64,000 nt of DNA, from the NCBI GenBank assembly GCA_018907035.1, contig JACCIC010000211.1:703501-767500 (forward strand). The letters run 5' to 3'. Position 1 is the first letter of the stretch. The number at the start of each line of letters is the position of its first letter. Origin of the DNA: Sycobia sp. Sy_11. Taxonomy: Eukaryota > Arthropoda > Insecta > Hymenoptera > Epichrysomallidae. The notes beneath the pieces were generated by a model. The model saw only the letters and a list, made by a program, of their open reading frames with translations. It searched no databases and was not told the origin of the DNA. A program made the translations under genes and the position numbers. Shown in pieces: positions 33,686 through 47,128 of this stretch.

Positions 33686-36600
33686 TTAAACCAAAAATTC
33701 AGGTTGATTGTCGCAAATAATTTCTTCTCTATTAGGTAACTGATTACGTACGAAGTCTACAAATTGCTCGATTGGACAGAGTATCGGACAGCCGGGTAGT
33801 TGCATGACTTTAAACTCGTTCGGTATTCCTTTATAATAAACCGCCTAAATCACAGAGATAGTTACAGATAATTACTAAATATATATATGAACATAAAGAA
33901 AAATAAGTACTGACACGTATATAATATCTGTCTACACCCTCGTGCAATTCCAGAATAATTGAACTTGAAAAATTCGGAATTGTATGATCCCAAATCTTTA
34001 AGATATCCATAATATGCTGAACATTCACATCGTGTCCACTATATAAATATAATTTCTGTTGAAAATTGAAGTAAAGTTTCAGAAGCAGATTTTCCACCAC
34101 CTTGCGCATGAGAGTGCCTAAAATAAATTTTAGAAATTGATATGAATTATGGTAAAGTCAATAAAAAATTATGAATTATTGCAAACTTCCAAATTATTAT
34201 AATTATAAAAAATATGACGATACTAAAATTAGAAAATATACATTTTCTCATCAAACTAACCGCCATCTAGTTTCTGGAGCAGTAGATTATAACGCATGTG
34301 TTTGTAAACTAAAAGACTTCCATTGATAAACTGCTGATTGCCTAACAGATTATCTATCCATTGTGGGACATTTGGTTCCTCGATTGACTTTATCGCCATG
34401 AGTCTTGTATAATATACTTGAAGCTCTTCGATAGTTGTAATTTCCGTTCCGGAAATCAATGATAGATTTTTCATTAATTCTTGATAAGGCTGAACTAATC
34501 TTTGGTATTCTGATGTTCTCGCAACGTTATTTAATTCATTAATTACCCTAAAATCAATCAAAATTGTTAATGAAAATGGAATTTTTGTAAATTGTAAGAT
34601 ACTGAATTCCGAATAGTAAATATATTATTCAAAAGATTCTCTGACTATATTGTTTAAATTTTTATTGTAATTCACATGTTCTTTCAAATAATAATTAAAA
34701 AAAAAAAAATTAACCTAAGAGAACATATATTTTTAATTTAGAAAAAAATGTCAGATATCCCATCTCTTCTGCTACAAGGGATGCATAAATTTATTGCTAA
34801 TGAATGCATTCAGAAATTCACACTAAATGAATGAACAATGCGCATTACCTTGGGCAATGCTCCGGAAGTAATAAAATATCTTTACCATCCTCGAGAAAAA
34901 ATACTGGCATCTTTTCCCAATAATCACTCTTTACCTTCGGATAAAGACCGGCTAAAACACATTTTAAGCTTTCCTTTGTTCTATTGTATCCACTACTTCG
35001 ACTACGCACGTGATAAGAATCGTACTCGTCGCCCAGGAAATCGTTATATTTCAGACGAAGTTCTTGGCCAAACTGATGAACCCGTCGCTTACCTTTCTAA
35101 AATTTATTGAAGTAATAATGTAGTGAAATTAACCAGCTACTCTATCCTATAAGTAAGATTTCAAACCTCTGTTAAATATCCTCCATCTGCACTGCTGGGT
35201 AATCGATCTCCATGCCTAAAAATCTACAAAAAGTTTCGATTATTGACTTATCGGTTTTTCTAACAACCTTATACAAGGCTGTGCATTACAAATTCAAATT
35301 TGGTATATAAGATAATGCAATGTATCATTAGCAGTTTTCTTTTATACTGTATGCTCACTATTTAATAGCTATAATATACGATAAATATAGCTTAAAGTGC
35401 ATAATAAGTTAATATTATTTTTCAATAGTAAATACTTAAAAAATACGTAAATACCGATAAAAAGTATTTGGAAGCCTCATCTCCCTATTAAGAAAGCAAT
35501 GGAGGTAATTGAACAAGATGAATCTAATTACAATGTTCTTATTAGTCATGTAATTAAAACCTATTGTAAAACGGTTTAGTATGTGTATTGAATCCTTAGA
35601 TTGTATATCGTCGCTGTAAAAAATAGATAACAGCGCAATAAAGAGAAATACGATATTCCAAGCGACATCTCCAACTCTATCAGTAGCAATATACCGACTT
35701 AAATAACAAAGTACATATATTTACCTAGTAAATATAATTTTTTTATCCAACTTAATCCACACTCACTTCACAGAAATGACTCTGGATTAGTTTAATGTAG
35801 TATAACATTGCTTCATATTCGCTGCACCGACTTCGAAAAATTACTATCCTAACGATGTTCTACATTAGAAGCAAAAATCATCTTTTATTCAATGAAGCAT
35901 TCAATTCGCGATAATTAGAAGTTCGCGTTATTGCTCGCGGTGTCCGCTGAGTAGATCCAACTAGGTCAATGTGCCATATTATAGAGTCAGTGGTTGCTCT
36001 ACGTTGTTTATTTCTCTATATCGAATTTTCAGCTGCCCTACGCACTGACTGATCCTTGGAGCTTCCGATGCATCCTCTGGCTGCAAGAAATATACTTAAC
36101 GTGCTCACTGCGGACACTGTATATTCCTTGCACTTGACTCTTAGTTAGTTTAACTCTTGTTTGATAGGATAGCTGCCTCATCAGCGGCAGCACTAATTCC
36201 ACTGGCACAGTTTTGCGCTTCGGTGCGCCGAGGTTAATACTTACGAGCAAGTGGCTGAACTCGGTTTAATTACGATTCAGTGCAGGATGATACCGTGAGG
36301 TGGCCATATTTTCGTTGCTTGTGCAAAAGCGCCAATGTGAAATATTGCGATTTTCGAAACACGCTGACGAGCTATTACAGATGCCCTTAGGTTTCAGAAG
36401 AATGAAGCTACGCTATAAGGTCATTAAAATAATCAAATGAAACCGATTGCGGAATCATGGATTATGTTGCTAATTCTAGAGGTCTCTTACGGTGAAACCG
36501 AGGCACGAAATGAGATATTTAGATCTGACATAATAAGATATTTGAGTTACATCCATGTTTTCCTTGATTTTTATGAGAATGTTAGAGATATTGCATACAG

Positions 36601-37355
36601 GTTCTGCATTATGACGTTTATCCTATAATAATCACAATTTAAATAACTGTTATACGGTTCACGGATCATTTAAAATCAGTGGCTGTATAGAATTTGAAAA
36701 AATACGAAAATACTATATATTGAATTTGTTTATAATTATCTACCGAATGTCAGTTTTGAAAGTTATTAGAATATTTCATCTGCTGTAGTGTAGAATTCGA
36801 GATTCTACTTACGATGTTTGACATAAAGTAAACTAGTAAGAATTTTAACGATTTATATTCAATTCTCCTCTTAAACTAAATTATATGTCATTTTGTCTTT
36901 CACTATTAGAATTAATTTTGATTTTTATATTTTAGATTTATTTATTCAGGGACCAGTAAATGAGGTAAGTATAAGTTCAGTGTAAATAAGAACAGCTTGA
37001 CTGTAAATTTTAGATTATAAAAAGATTGAATATTTTGTATATAATATAATAAATGGATATAATTTTTTATCCTGCTGTCTTAAATATGTGATAATTGTTC
37101 ATTGTTTTACAAGTAATGCGAAAGGTTTTTCTACCTTAATTATCGCAATGCTAGTTGATATTATTAATAGGTTGAAATTGAAACTTTCGTCATTTAAAAA
37201 TAATTGTGTCCGCTTGTTCTCGAGGCTAATAAATCAAAATTTATACTTACCACATTCAATAACCTTAACTGAGTTTTCTTTTTAGTTAAATCAGTCGCAC
37301 AATTACTAATACTATTCAGTAACAATAGAATTGGTAAAAATTTTAAACTAAGCAT
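33686..37355 (-). CDS. Secreted histidine acid phosphatase (venom/testicular acid phosphatase-like)
   Basis: Six exons on the minus strand join in frame: 37355-37251, 35223-35167, 35096-34849, 34547-34261, 34117-33915 and 33844-33686. They give 1059 nt, 352 residues plus a stop, with GT-AG introns throughout. Residues 1-19 look like a signal peptide (MLSLKFLPILLLLNSISNC). IFRHGDRLP at 36-44 holds the phosphohistidine motif RHGDR, and SGHD at 259-262 supplies the proton-donor HD pair. NDFLGDEYDSYHVRSRSS and VLAGLYP are typical of insect members. Cysteines at 319, 323 and 344 fit the conserved C-terminal disulfide region, and NRT is a glycosylation sequon. The enzyme should hydrolyse phosphomonoesters outside the cell or in secretory vesicles. 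Only about 13 residues separate RHGDR from the YLTEKGKRR segment, fewer than I expect for the family, so that loop is short or part of an exon is missing. Relatives include hymenopteran venom acid phosphatase Acph-1; orthology is not decided. Confidence 0.88.
35224..37250 (-). other. First intron of the acid phosphatase gene
   Basis: A 2.0-kb intron with GTAAGT donor and TTTTTGTAG acceptor. The GC-richer part at 35.9-36.4 kb contains short open frames but no domain I recognise. The missing stretch after RHGDR could in principle be an unrecognised small exon, but in the 70-bp second intron (35166-35097) there is no room for one. Confidence 0.6.
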
Positions 37356-38885
37356 TTTTTGTTGTTTTCTGCGAGTTCAGTTTAGGATGTAAACTTGAAA
37401 CTTCTTAGATTCAACAGAGCAGCTTCAATATTATACACAGTTTTTAATAGTTTAATATGTAAATTGTAAGATTGGTTATAAATTAATAAGGATATAATTT
37501 CGATATATAACGAATATACGATTATTTAAGTCAGAATTTTATATTCCTTAGAGATAAAAAATAACTTTAACAGATGCCGACACTAGTCACTCGGAGACTG
37601 TACAAAAGAGTCCAATTTCAGTGTAGATTTAAATCAATCTGTCTCATATGATTGCTTTGAATCGTCACTTTATCATTGCGTATTATTGTTCTCTTTAGAT
37701 GACCCTGAGCAGTTATCAGATAATCTGGTAAAGTTATATTCATGAATTAGCAAATATTAACCATTGTAGATTAATCTTCTTTTTGATCTCAATACTGTTT
37801 GGAGTTTGAAAACAAGTATTAAACACGTATCTCTTTTTTCGTAGTTGTTATTCCATGTACACTATGAAAAAGTATAATATATACTCTTGAATGTTTTACG
37901 ACAGTTCCTTCAATTAAATTTCTCAAGGATAATTTGGGATAAGTACACATATCATGAACGAGTCGACACAACAAGTTGATAACCGATCTTGAAATCCCAC
38001 GCGTATCTCTACAGTCAAGTACCAATTCAAACAGTAATAAACCAATCAAACAGCAGCATTAAAATTCATTCGAACGCACAGATACCCCCTGCCTCTGGCC
38101 CTTGGCGAATCGACAAAATCTTAATATGCATCGAGCAAACAAAAATCGTCGGAGATAGTAGTAATTGGCGGCCAATTACGTAATGTTTGATCCCCCTCCC
38201 CCCGTCGAAAACGCTTCCATGCGTCTAAACAAGGCCGGGCCAAAATAAAAGCCGACTCCCCAGCGTCGGCGTAATGTACCGCTTAAATCCCACGCCACGC
38301 GACGCTGGCGTCGACGGCGGCGGCAGCGCATCAGCAAACGTCAAGAGGAGCGTAGTCTGGCGCATCCCCTCCAAACTTCCAACGGCCCCTCCCCCGCCGC
38401 AGCCAACGCGTGCCCGGCTAAACCGAACCGACTGACTGGCGAAATATTTGCAAAGTCCCGGCTCGCAGCCCCGTCTCGCGCGGGCCGAATTAACGCGGCC
38501 CACTCACCGCGCTTGATGTCAGTTAGGCGCCCGCGTCGGGGGTTGGGGGGGGGCGGAGGTGCAACTTCTCTCAACCCCAGCGCCTCTTCTCCTCAAACGA
38601 GGAGGGCAAAATTAGGAGCGAGATCGATGCTAACAGCTGGCGCGCGAGGGAGGCGACTGCTCAAGAGAGTAAAGAGAGTTAGAGTCGGGGAGAGAGAGAG
38701 AGAGAAGCAGAGGAAAAGAGAGACACGCGGAACAATGCAAACTCAAAGATATATAACTCCGGGCCAAGAGAGCTGAGGACATGAAAGGAGAAGTTTCCTC
38801 GTCCCTAATTGGTATATTTTGGAGAGAGATCCGAAACAAAGAGCCGCAGTCGGGCCTCTTCTCCGTTCCGTATCGTTAAGCCGAA

Positions 38886-38888
<3 letters not shown>

Positions 38889-38919
<31 letters not shown>
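38889..38919. repeat. (GA)n microsatellite
   Basis: About 15 GA units; a shorter GA run lies near 38.69-38.71 kb. Confidence 0.95.
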
Positions 38920-38920
<1 letters not shown>

Positions 38921-39410
38921 AAGCAGAACCAGCAGTAGCCCCTCCCACCTCGAAGACGGTTTCTCGATCTTATACTGTACCTCTGTTCGGCAACTAATTC
39001 CCCTTCTCTTCTGCCGCCACCACCGCAACGTTTAGAGAGAAACCCCCGGCAGCTCTGAGCGACGGCGACGGCGACGTTGACTTTGCCACTTGATGTTTAT
39101 CGTGTATATATATATATATATAGAGTAAGCGGGCAACCCTCCGAACATTGAATTATGCACGCGGACCAGGATAGGGGGACAGGCTGCTTTGGATAAAAAA
39201 GGAGTCGTAATCCTCGATCCCCTTCGCCGGTCCAGGGGTGGGAGTGAGGCCTGTGCTCGACGATGCGCGGGTGCCTTGCGGATTTCTCGATGGATGCCAC
39301 ACTGGGACAGCGAATGACGTGAAATACGCGCGCGCTTCGGCCTAGCCGTGCGAGTGTACGCGCGCTATTTAGTAAGGGATACTCGAACTCGTCGTTGGTC
39401 TTACTCTCTC

Positions 39411-39414
<4 letters not shown>

Positions 39415-39441
<27 letters not shown>
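39415..39441. repeat. (CT)n microsatellite
   Basis: About 13 CT units; a short TA run lies at about 39.11 kb. Confidence 0.95.
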
Positions 39442-39447
<6 letters not shown>

Positions 39448-40558
39448 TTTTTCCTCAACATCGCGTTATTTCACGAATGAAAGCCGGCGGCGCGATGGTA
39501 ACGCTAGGAGGACGGCAAGTTTAGTTGGCGGAACGAGTGTACGGGAAGCTTGGATGCATGCTGGGAAGGATGTGGAAGTTCTTGGATGGGCCAAAGCGAA
39601 ACGATCAAAGGAGCCGTGCGCGGAGCGAGCGGTAAATCAAGAACGATTTCGTTGCTGGTTCAGTCAGGGGATTTAAGTAGCATGTAAATTAATCCGGGGT
39701 GTAAGAACGTTTCGAGGGTACTTTTCAAGGGTGAAAATTGTATGTATAAGCTTTTGATAGGAGGCTGTTCACTTATCTATCTTTTCCAATTATTTCGTAA
39801 GATACTGTTAAAAAGTTTTTCAGTTTTATATCATTTACTGTCATAGAGCGTAGTTTAAATTAAATTTAAAATATAATAACGCTGGCAATAAGTAGAAAGA
39901 GGACGAAGTTGTCGACATATGCCGTTTAATATACATTTAACTAATGTGCTAAACGGAGTTTATAAGATACTTGTTATTGTTAACAAATCTAAAATGCCAT
40001 TTTCAGTTTGTAAAACAATTAATTATTTTTATCAATAATCTGGTAGTTATATAATGATGCATAAAAGGTATGATTTAAAGATCCTGTTTGTATTGTCGAT
40101 TTTATTTATTAAACCACGTATGACAAAATTATATGATATCTATATATAAATGATTCATTTTAATTAATTGCATTATGATACATTCCGAATCGATATAATA
40201 TTTGTAATTTTCCGAAAATTAAAATGGAATTCGCTATATGCACTTACATAGTTGCTTGTCTCCTTAAATATATATCGAGCACTTATCCATGTTTTACTCC
40301 AATCCAAGGCTGCTTCTTTGAAAAAATACAAGTTAATCCCATCACAAGTTAAGTTTAATTTTTAAATTGTTATTCCAGTCACGGGCGGAAGTTGAGAAAA
40401 ATTCTCCATGTGGGAGTTGGTAGACAGAGTTTCATTAAATGGACTTTCGAAAGAAAAATCTCTGAAGTCGAGCTGAAAATTCAACGGGGATAATTGTACA
40501 TTCAGGTAAGTAGACTAATTTCCCGTATCATTATATTTTTGTATAAAATGTATAATTT

Positions 40559-40562
<4 letters not shown>

Positions 40563-40623
<61 letters not shown>
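40563..40623. repeat. (TA)n microsatellite
   Basis: About 30 uninterrupted TA units. Confidence 0.95.
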
Positions 40624-40626
<3 letters not shown>

Positions 40627-41721
40627 TTCAACGTAGAACAGTTAACATAAGTATAATAGATATTTAATTTTCCAGCTGAGTTATGTATCAAATTCATACT
40701 GCCGCATGCGATACTCTTTAAAAGCACGAATAGTCACCTGGATGACGATAAGGTAGTACAATCCCTTAAAAGCGAAGTAACAAGTAATTAAATCTGCAAA
40801 TGATCGGAATAAACTAATCAATGATTACCAAACATTGTCTTTCTTCTAAATTTTAATAGAGTGAAAAATTAAGCTGATACTCGAATTATGTGCATAAATC
40901 CATCCCTGATCTTGATAAAATTTCCATTCGTTTCTCTCCTCACATCTTCCGGTTCCATCGTGGCGCCCCCTTCAAGCGACTCCATACAGAACGCGACTGC
41001 ATCCCTAATGCAAAGAACAGATTGAGGCGAGAGTCTTCCTTTTTAGATAAACTTTACCGCGCTTTCGATGAAGTATCTCCCATCCTTAATTGCAAGCATA
41101 AATATATTATCAATCTATATCTAAGAACGATCAGAAGCGCGTCGCGGAAATGAGAAAGCGCGCGCTCGCTAGGTGGAAAAAGCTGTAGTCCGTACTCCTG
41201 GCCGATCACAGGTACATTATCGCCCCGTAGCTGCGGCAGCCGCGCATCCCGCACCCTTCAGTATCGTGCAGCCGCTGGCATCGAGCTTCCCGCGCCCCCC
41301 TGGAGATGGCGCCATCGGGAACGGCGACGAAGCGACGGAGTAACCAGACGAAATGCGCGCGCAGACGGATACTGAGTCCGATGCAAGTGCTGTCGATTCG
41401 ACCGAAAGAAGTTTAAATGGCCTTTAGGATAGTGCGATTGGTGTTGGTAAATTTGCTTTGTTTAAATTATACTGACAAGTTAGGGTTGCTGTTGTGCTGG
41501 GTTCGAGTGTAAAAAAAGTGAGCAAGTATACCGGCATGAAGTTAATGGACCGGAAACAATTATTATGCTTGACGTATGGAAGTCTTAATTGTACAATTAT
41601 TAATCGTATAAACAGTCTTGATTCTATAGAATTTGACGAAAAAGGAGATCTTAAATTGTTGTATCTCAAAGTAAAATAAACGGAATGATAGTTTATAATC
41701 CAATCGCACCTTAGCTCACCC

Positions 41722-41757
41722 TGACCATTTAGGGTGACCTGGACCTGACCCTGACCA
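41722..41757. promoter_or_regulatory. Cluster of nuclear-receptor-like half-sites
   Basis: Four direct TGACC(A/T/C) words occur at 41722, 41735, 41746 and 41752. The second and third form a DR5 (TGACCT, five bases, TGACCC) and the third and fourth a DR0. AGGTCA-type half-sites bind nuclear receptors such as ecdysone receptor partners. Function is inferred from the words only. Confidence 0.35.
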
Positions 41758-42170
41758 GTAGGGACCAGAACGGTCAAAACATCAAAAAACCTGACAAAAC
41801 TGTTTACTTTCATCTGTGCACTTTCATCGAATCCATGAACCTGCAAACGAGAGCTTCTAAAATTGTCCCCGATACATGATATTCAGGATAATACAACCGT
41901 ATTCATCTCCCATGGAATGCTCGCGTTGACAAAGGTAAAAAATTCCGGTCACGGTTGTCGAATACGCGGAGAGAGGATAGGATAATGCCGATCGGTAATG
42001 AGATAAAATAATCGCTTAGAACATCCAAACTAGATAAATAAAAATTGTCTTCGACATCTCGTTTGATAAAGGAGAAACAAAAAAAAGTTAACTCCAGCCT
42101 CCTGTTAATATTTAGAACAGCCGAGCGAGTTTGCTCTAGAATTTTACACAAACAGTTCCGAGCAATGCAG

Positions 42171-42171
<1 letters not shown>

Positions 42172-42209
<38 letters not shown>

Positions 42210-42210
42210 C

Positions 42211-42260
<50 letters not shown>

Positions 42261-42272
42261 TTCTCTTTCTTC
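42172..42272. repeat. (CT)n tract, about 100 bp
   Basis: The longest pyrimidine tract in the window, with a few TTT, CCC and A interruptions. Confidence 0.95.
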
Positions 42273-42381
42273 CTCCGTGAGGGTAAATTTATACATCTCG
42301 GGAGAAAGGCCGAAGGCGCCTTGCTCTCCCTTCTAAAATCTAACTTCGCCCTCTTGCTCGTATCCCTTTCAAGCTTTATAT

Positions 42382-42385
<4 letters not shown>

Positions 42386-42421
<36 letters not shown>
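42386..42421. repeat. (TA)n microsatellite
   Basis: About 18 TA units at the edge of a GC-rich patch. Confidence 0.95.
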
Positions 42422-42423
<2 letters not shown>

Positions 42424-44646
42424 GCACGTGTATGTGTGTACGTCGCCCCTCTCAGAGGAATCCGTCCTCCGTTGTATAGCTCGGACCATAAAGTTCCACC
42501 CTCCGGGCCTCCCGAGTTGCTTTTTTCTTTTAGCATCTAGTCCCTCCCCCCTCCTCCCTTTCTCCTTCGCACCCCACTGGCTTCTTCTCCCTCCTTATCC
42601 CTCGGAGGTGTAGCGAGTGCGTGCGTTCGACCACTCGGTCCAAGGGGCATCGATGCGAATGCCGTTTTCCAAGGCGCTCTAAGAAACTGGCTAATAGACT
42701 GCCGCTCGCCCTTTTTCTTGACGCTGGACGAGCTCGCGCGCGGGCGCCCGGGCACTTACGGGCGGGAATTGCGAGGGCGAGGCTGTATTCAGGAGGAAAG
42801 CGCGGGGAGGTAGGGGGGGGGCGAAGGTAATACACGGAGGAGGCCGAGGGGTCGAGAGCGAGGTTCGAATGGGAAAAAAAAGCCGAAGCAGGGCAGTGTA
42901 CGAGCGTACTCTCCTTCGCTCTCCTTCTGCCCGTCTTTTTTTTCTTCGACCGATCCTTGCCATAAATCTCTCTCTCTCTCTCTCCCCCGCGCTTGCTCTG
43001 ACTCTGCTACTTTATTTCATTTATGTGTAGTTTCGCTTTTCGTTTAATTTTCCATTGGCATCCGGAGTTCGCGGGAATGCGGCCCTGAATTTCAGGAATA
43101 CGCGCAAGGAATAATTTAGACGTCGAAGACTTATAGAACTTGGCGAATGTAAGATTGGCACAACTTATAAATAAAAACATTATAAAGAAAAAGAGATCTT
43201 TGATGAAAATAAGTATTTTTAAAATTTTAAGAACTGATTAAGGTATACATTAATATTATTTACGGTACAGTATGTCCTGACATCTTTTTTAATTTTAGGA
43301 AAATTTTAAATAATATACAGAAATGTTATAATAAAATTTTTGACGTAAAATGTAAGACTTTTGTTTCGGGTAAATAATAATTATATATACTTTTAAAGAT
43401 GTTCATACTCCAGAAAAAATGTTTGTAAAGAATTAACTACTTTAAAGCTACGTACTGTATTATACTTTACTTTGAGTTCTTTGTCAATTTGAATTTTCTA
43501 TGCAGCTTAGTTTTTCAAGTTGTTTTGTCATTCTTTTTCTATTAAAAACCACATTCAGTTTGGTTTTATTATTATTTACAAAAATTGACTACAAAGCAGT
43601 CAGAAATTAAGATTAAATTTTAAAAACATAACAAATATTTTAGTATTCTATAGTCTTCTATATCCAATTCTTCTGAATGGGATTTAAGAACACACGCTTG
43701 GCTCTTTCGTAAATCGCGTTTTTCTCACACTGCTTGGGTAATAATACCGTTTATAGCCAATTGCAATTGAAAAGACTACGAGTAAGTGATGTAAAATTAA
43801 ACAAGTTTAAAATCATAAAATTTAATCAGCAAATATAATACTACATTAGATTAAGCACAATCTGTATTATACAGAACGGTATAAAATGTCAAATTCAAAT
43901 TAATCCGCTTAAAAGGAGTCGCAGATTTAGCGAAGAAATTGCCGAATTAACAACCAGAACAAATCGGCGATCTCCCAGAAGCTATCCCATAGCATTTCGA
44001 TCCCACTCGAACTCCTCCTATATACTCGGGGAGAGAGTGAGGGAGGGAGTGAGAGAAAGAATAAGATCCCCGATTCAGCGAAAACTCCCCCGTTTGCCCC
44101 CTCTTTCCACCCGCTACGACTTCTTCTGGCAGTTTTTCCCCTCGCCCTCCTCGCCTTACAAGCCACGTGTGGTTCGCTCGAAAATCCCTCGATGGCTCCC
44201 CCGTTGACGCGCATTTCCCCCTCGCCCAGGAGCCAATCCTCCCCTCGCGCGATCGAGATCGGACAGGCGCGACGGACAGCCATTAGCATGTGATGGGGGG
44301 GGGGGTGCGACGGACGACCAACCCCTTTTTTCGCGCTCTACGCTCGCGCGGATAATCCCGGCGGCTGTAGCATTATTATTGCGCCGCGACGCGAATATTC
44401 CGCGGCCGAAGGCTTTTTCAACCGCCAGCGTCGCCCGACACCCACTTTCCAGCTCTGCGGAACGCGTCTTAAAGGGGTTGCGGGTGGGCACGGAAGGGGG
44501 AGGCAGGGGGTGCTTGTTCCAAGCGGCCATCGATCCCGCGGCGCCGCTTCCCTCGCGAATAAATCTCCAATTACGAGCGCCGAGCGGGACGGCAGCGAGC
44601 GCGTATATTTGGCGGATAAGTGGCTGGAGCCGAGGTTTTCCGTTTT

Positions 44647-44664
44647 TGTATATTTATATATATA

Positions 44665-44698
<34 letters not shown>
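44647..44698. repeat. (TA)n microsatellite
   Basis: TA units with one C interruption, directly after a GC-rich patch. Confidence 0.95.
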
Positions 44699-44699
<1 letters not shown>

Positions 44700-44802
44700 C
44701 AATACTTATGGGTTGTTTAATTGGTGCCGACGATTCAGTGGCAATCGAAAAAATGGCGCCTTTCCGTTTCATGGAAATTTATGTTGGCGCATTTCGATGT
44801 AT

Positions 44803-44807
<5 letters not shown>

Positions 44808-44858
<51 letters not shown>
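44808..44858. repeat. (TA)n microsatellite
   Basis: About 25 TA units. Confidence 0.95.
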
Positions 44859-44862
<4 letters not shown>

Positions 44863-46400
44863 AGACATATATACATATCGTCATTCAATTTATTATAGGC
44901 AATTACTTTATTTTTCTAAAGATCAAGTAAAGTTTAATAAATTACGTTCAATTGGAATATAAGAAATAAAAATTTCTAAATAAATCGAAACTTTGACTCT
45001 AGCTTCAAATAATAAGAAAAACTTTGAACACGAAAGTATTAATAATTCGATTCTATAATTAATTCTAATTAATTCGAGCTGCTTTATTTTTCGTCATTCT
45101 TCCGAAATTTAGCAATGTATATACATAATATTTCACAATAAATTAATACTTTTTAAGTTTTATTTTTTAATCAAATTTAAGCGAAAAACAACTGGCAAAA
45201 ATAAATATTTTATTCTCATTCTTGTCGTAGAATTTTAAAAATACTTTTCAATTAAGCTTTTTTCATAATATTATTACTATAAGGTTTAAATTATTGATGC
45301 GCTGAAGAGAAATATTAATTACTAAAGAGAAATATTAATTAGAAGTACAAATATTAATTTATCTGTCAAAAACTGTTTCTTACTCGAAAGATATATTTAT
45401 GGTCCAAGTAGATATACCCGGTGCTTGGTCAGACAAGTCGTTTCATTTACCTTCTCGCACTATTTATCTCCTTAAGTAGAGACTCATGTCTACCTATTTT
45501 CGAATTATAAAAAGAATTCATAAAATAATTATTATTATAAATAAATATAATTACAGCTTTGACAACATTCAAAGAATATAATTCTATCTAGTTTTAAAGT
45601 TCCGTAACTATGCACAAGTAAATATTTCTAATTACACCGAAGTTCCGACTTTGTACGCATTGTTACATTGTCAAAACGCCAATAATCTTTCGCAAAAATT
45701 ACTTACAATAAATTCTTTTCGTTTAGTTAAATTTTCATCGTGCTTGCTTTCTACATCATGCAATTACGCCAACTCCATCAGTTCTTTAACTATTTAGACG
45801 CCATTTGAGACTGAAATCTCAACGTCTAATCTACACCGAATGTCGACCAAGTTGACTACCGAAAAAATCAATGTTTCGTCTCGGCAGCTCTGTATTAACA
45901 CTCCGTGAACTTCTAACTCCGCGATAAGACGAAACGGTTAAAATTTAATTTTCATTCGGCGCACATGTAATATTCCGCGGGAGCGCGCCTTAATTCAATA
46001 CTCGTAAAGAGAATAGCCGGCGAGAGAATGCATTCAAGTTAAGTTAAATAGCCCCGGAGCTTAAATGAATTATCCCCCGGGTAAATAATACGGACGGGGA
46101 GAGGCGGCAAACCGGTATAAGATACAATAAAATTCTATAATAAAGACCCGGGCAAGGTAATGCATAAAGTACCGCGCGTATAGACAGGCTAAAAAGTAAT
46201 ATAGAAAACGCGCATAATGCGAAATAATTTAAGCAAATCACGAAAACTAATGAGAAGGGAGAAAGAGGAAAGGGAGAGCAGATTTGTTGTGTTTCTGTGC
46301 GCGCGCGCGGCAGTAACGGGAAGGGAGGGGAGGCAGGAAGCCTCCCAAGCATCGGCTGTCTTTTATGCTCAGCCGCCGAGCTCCGAAGTAACTATCCGGC

Positions 46401-46402
<2 letters not shown>

Positions 46403-46432
<30 letters not shown>
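46403..46432. repeat. (TA)n microsatellite
   Basis: About 15 TA units inside a GC-rich patch; CT runs follow at about 46.69-46.72 and 47.10-47.13 kb. Confidence 0.95.
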
Positions 46433-46437
<5 letters not shown>

Positions 46438-46687
46438 TACATATACGCATTCCCTGACGATTCCTTTACGGCCGAACGGGCTGCGCCGAGTCTTCCCTCT
46501 GTCTCGCGGGCGATCTCGCGGCGCCTAGGCTCGGGGGGCGCGAGGGCGCGCCGCAGCGCAGAGAGTCAGCAGTTAAGAGGGTCATTTTGGCAAGGGGCGG
46601 CCGGGGCAGGGAGAGCGGGGAGCCGGGCGCTCGATCCGCGACGAGGCTCGCGCGACGAGCGGCGCGCTTCGGCCGGGAAAATTAGCG

Positions 46688-46723
<36 letters not shown>

Positions 46724-47096
46724 TCCATCTCTATCTCTCGTAGCTTAGCCGGCGGGCTTTACGACGAAATAAAGCGCACGGCTAGAGGAGGGAGGGGGGT
46801 GGGTAGACGAATAAGGGGCGGGGTTAGCGAGACTCGCAATCAAAATGCGAAGTGTTTGTTTTATTGTCGAAGAGGTGAGGCTAAATATACTGCGAGCGCG
46901 CAGTAATAAAGTTTTCGCCGTGAGCTCGCGAGGGCGCGCGTGCACTTCCGTCTGCCGCTAACGTCTACTCGACTAATCATTTAACACTTTATGTTCGATT
47001 CTACGGCGAGGCGCGAGGGCACGGCAAGGGGTGAGGGAGATGAAGGATTCTCGTAACTGACGTAGCGGCGAGTAATAGTACACTTTCTCTCCATCA

Positions 47097-47128
<32 letters not shown>

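Noticed and set aside
36038..36250. 70-codon minus-strand frame in the acid phosphatase intron
   Set aside because: Starts at TTG, shows no similarity to the family, and the flanking exons already join in frame without it.
37819..38049. 76-codon minus-strand frame upstream of the acid phosphatase
   Set aside because: No family recognised, and no splice link to the phosphatase start at 37355 is needed.
41424..41846. 140-codon minus-strand frame at 41.4-41.8 kb
   Set aside because: No domain recognised; part of it is the TGACC-type repeat cluster. Kept only as a possible regulatory site.
44156..44962. Frames of 90-150 codons near 44 kb on both strands
   Set aside because: They combine GC-rich DNA with Tyr-Ile runs from (TA)n; no domain or splice structure.
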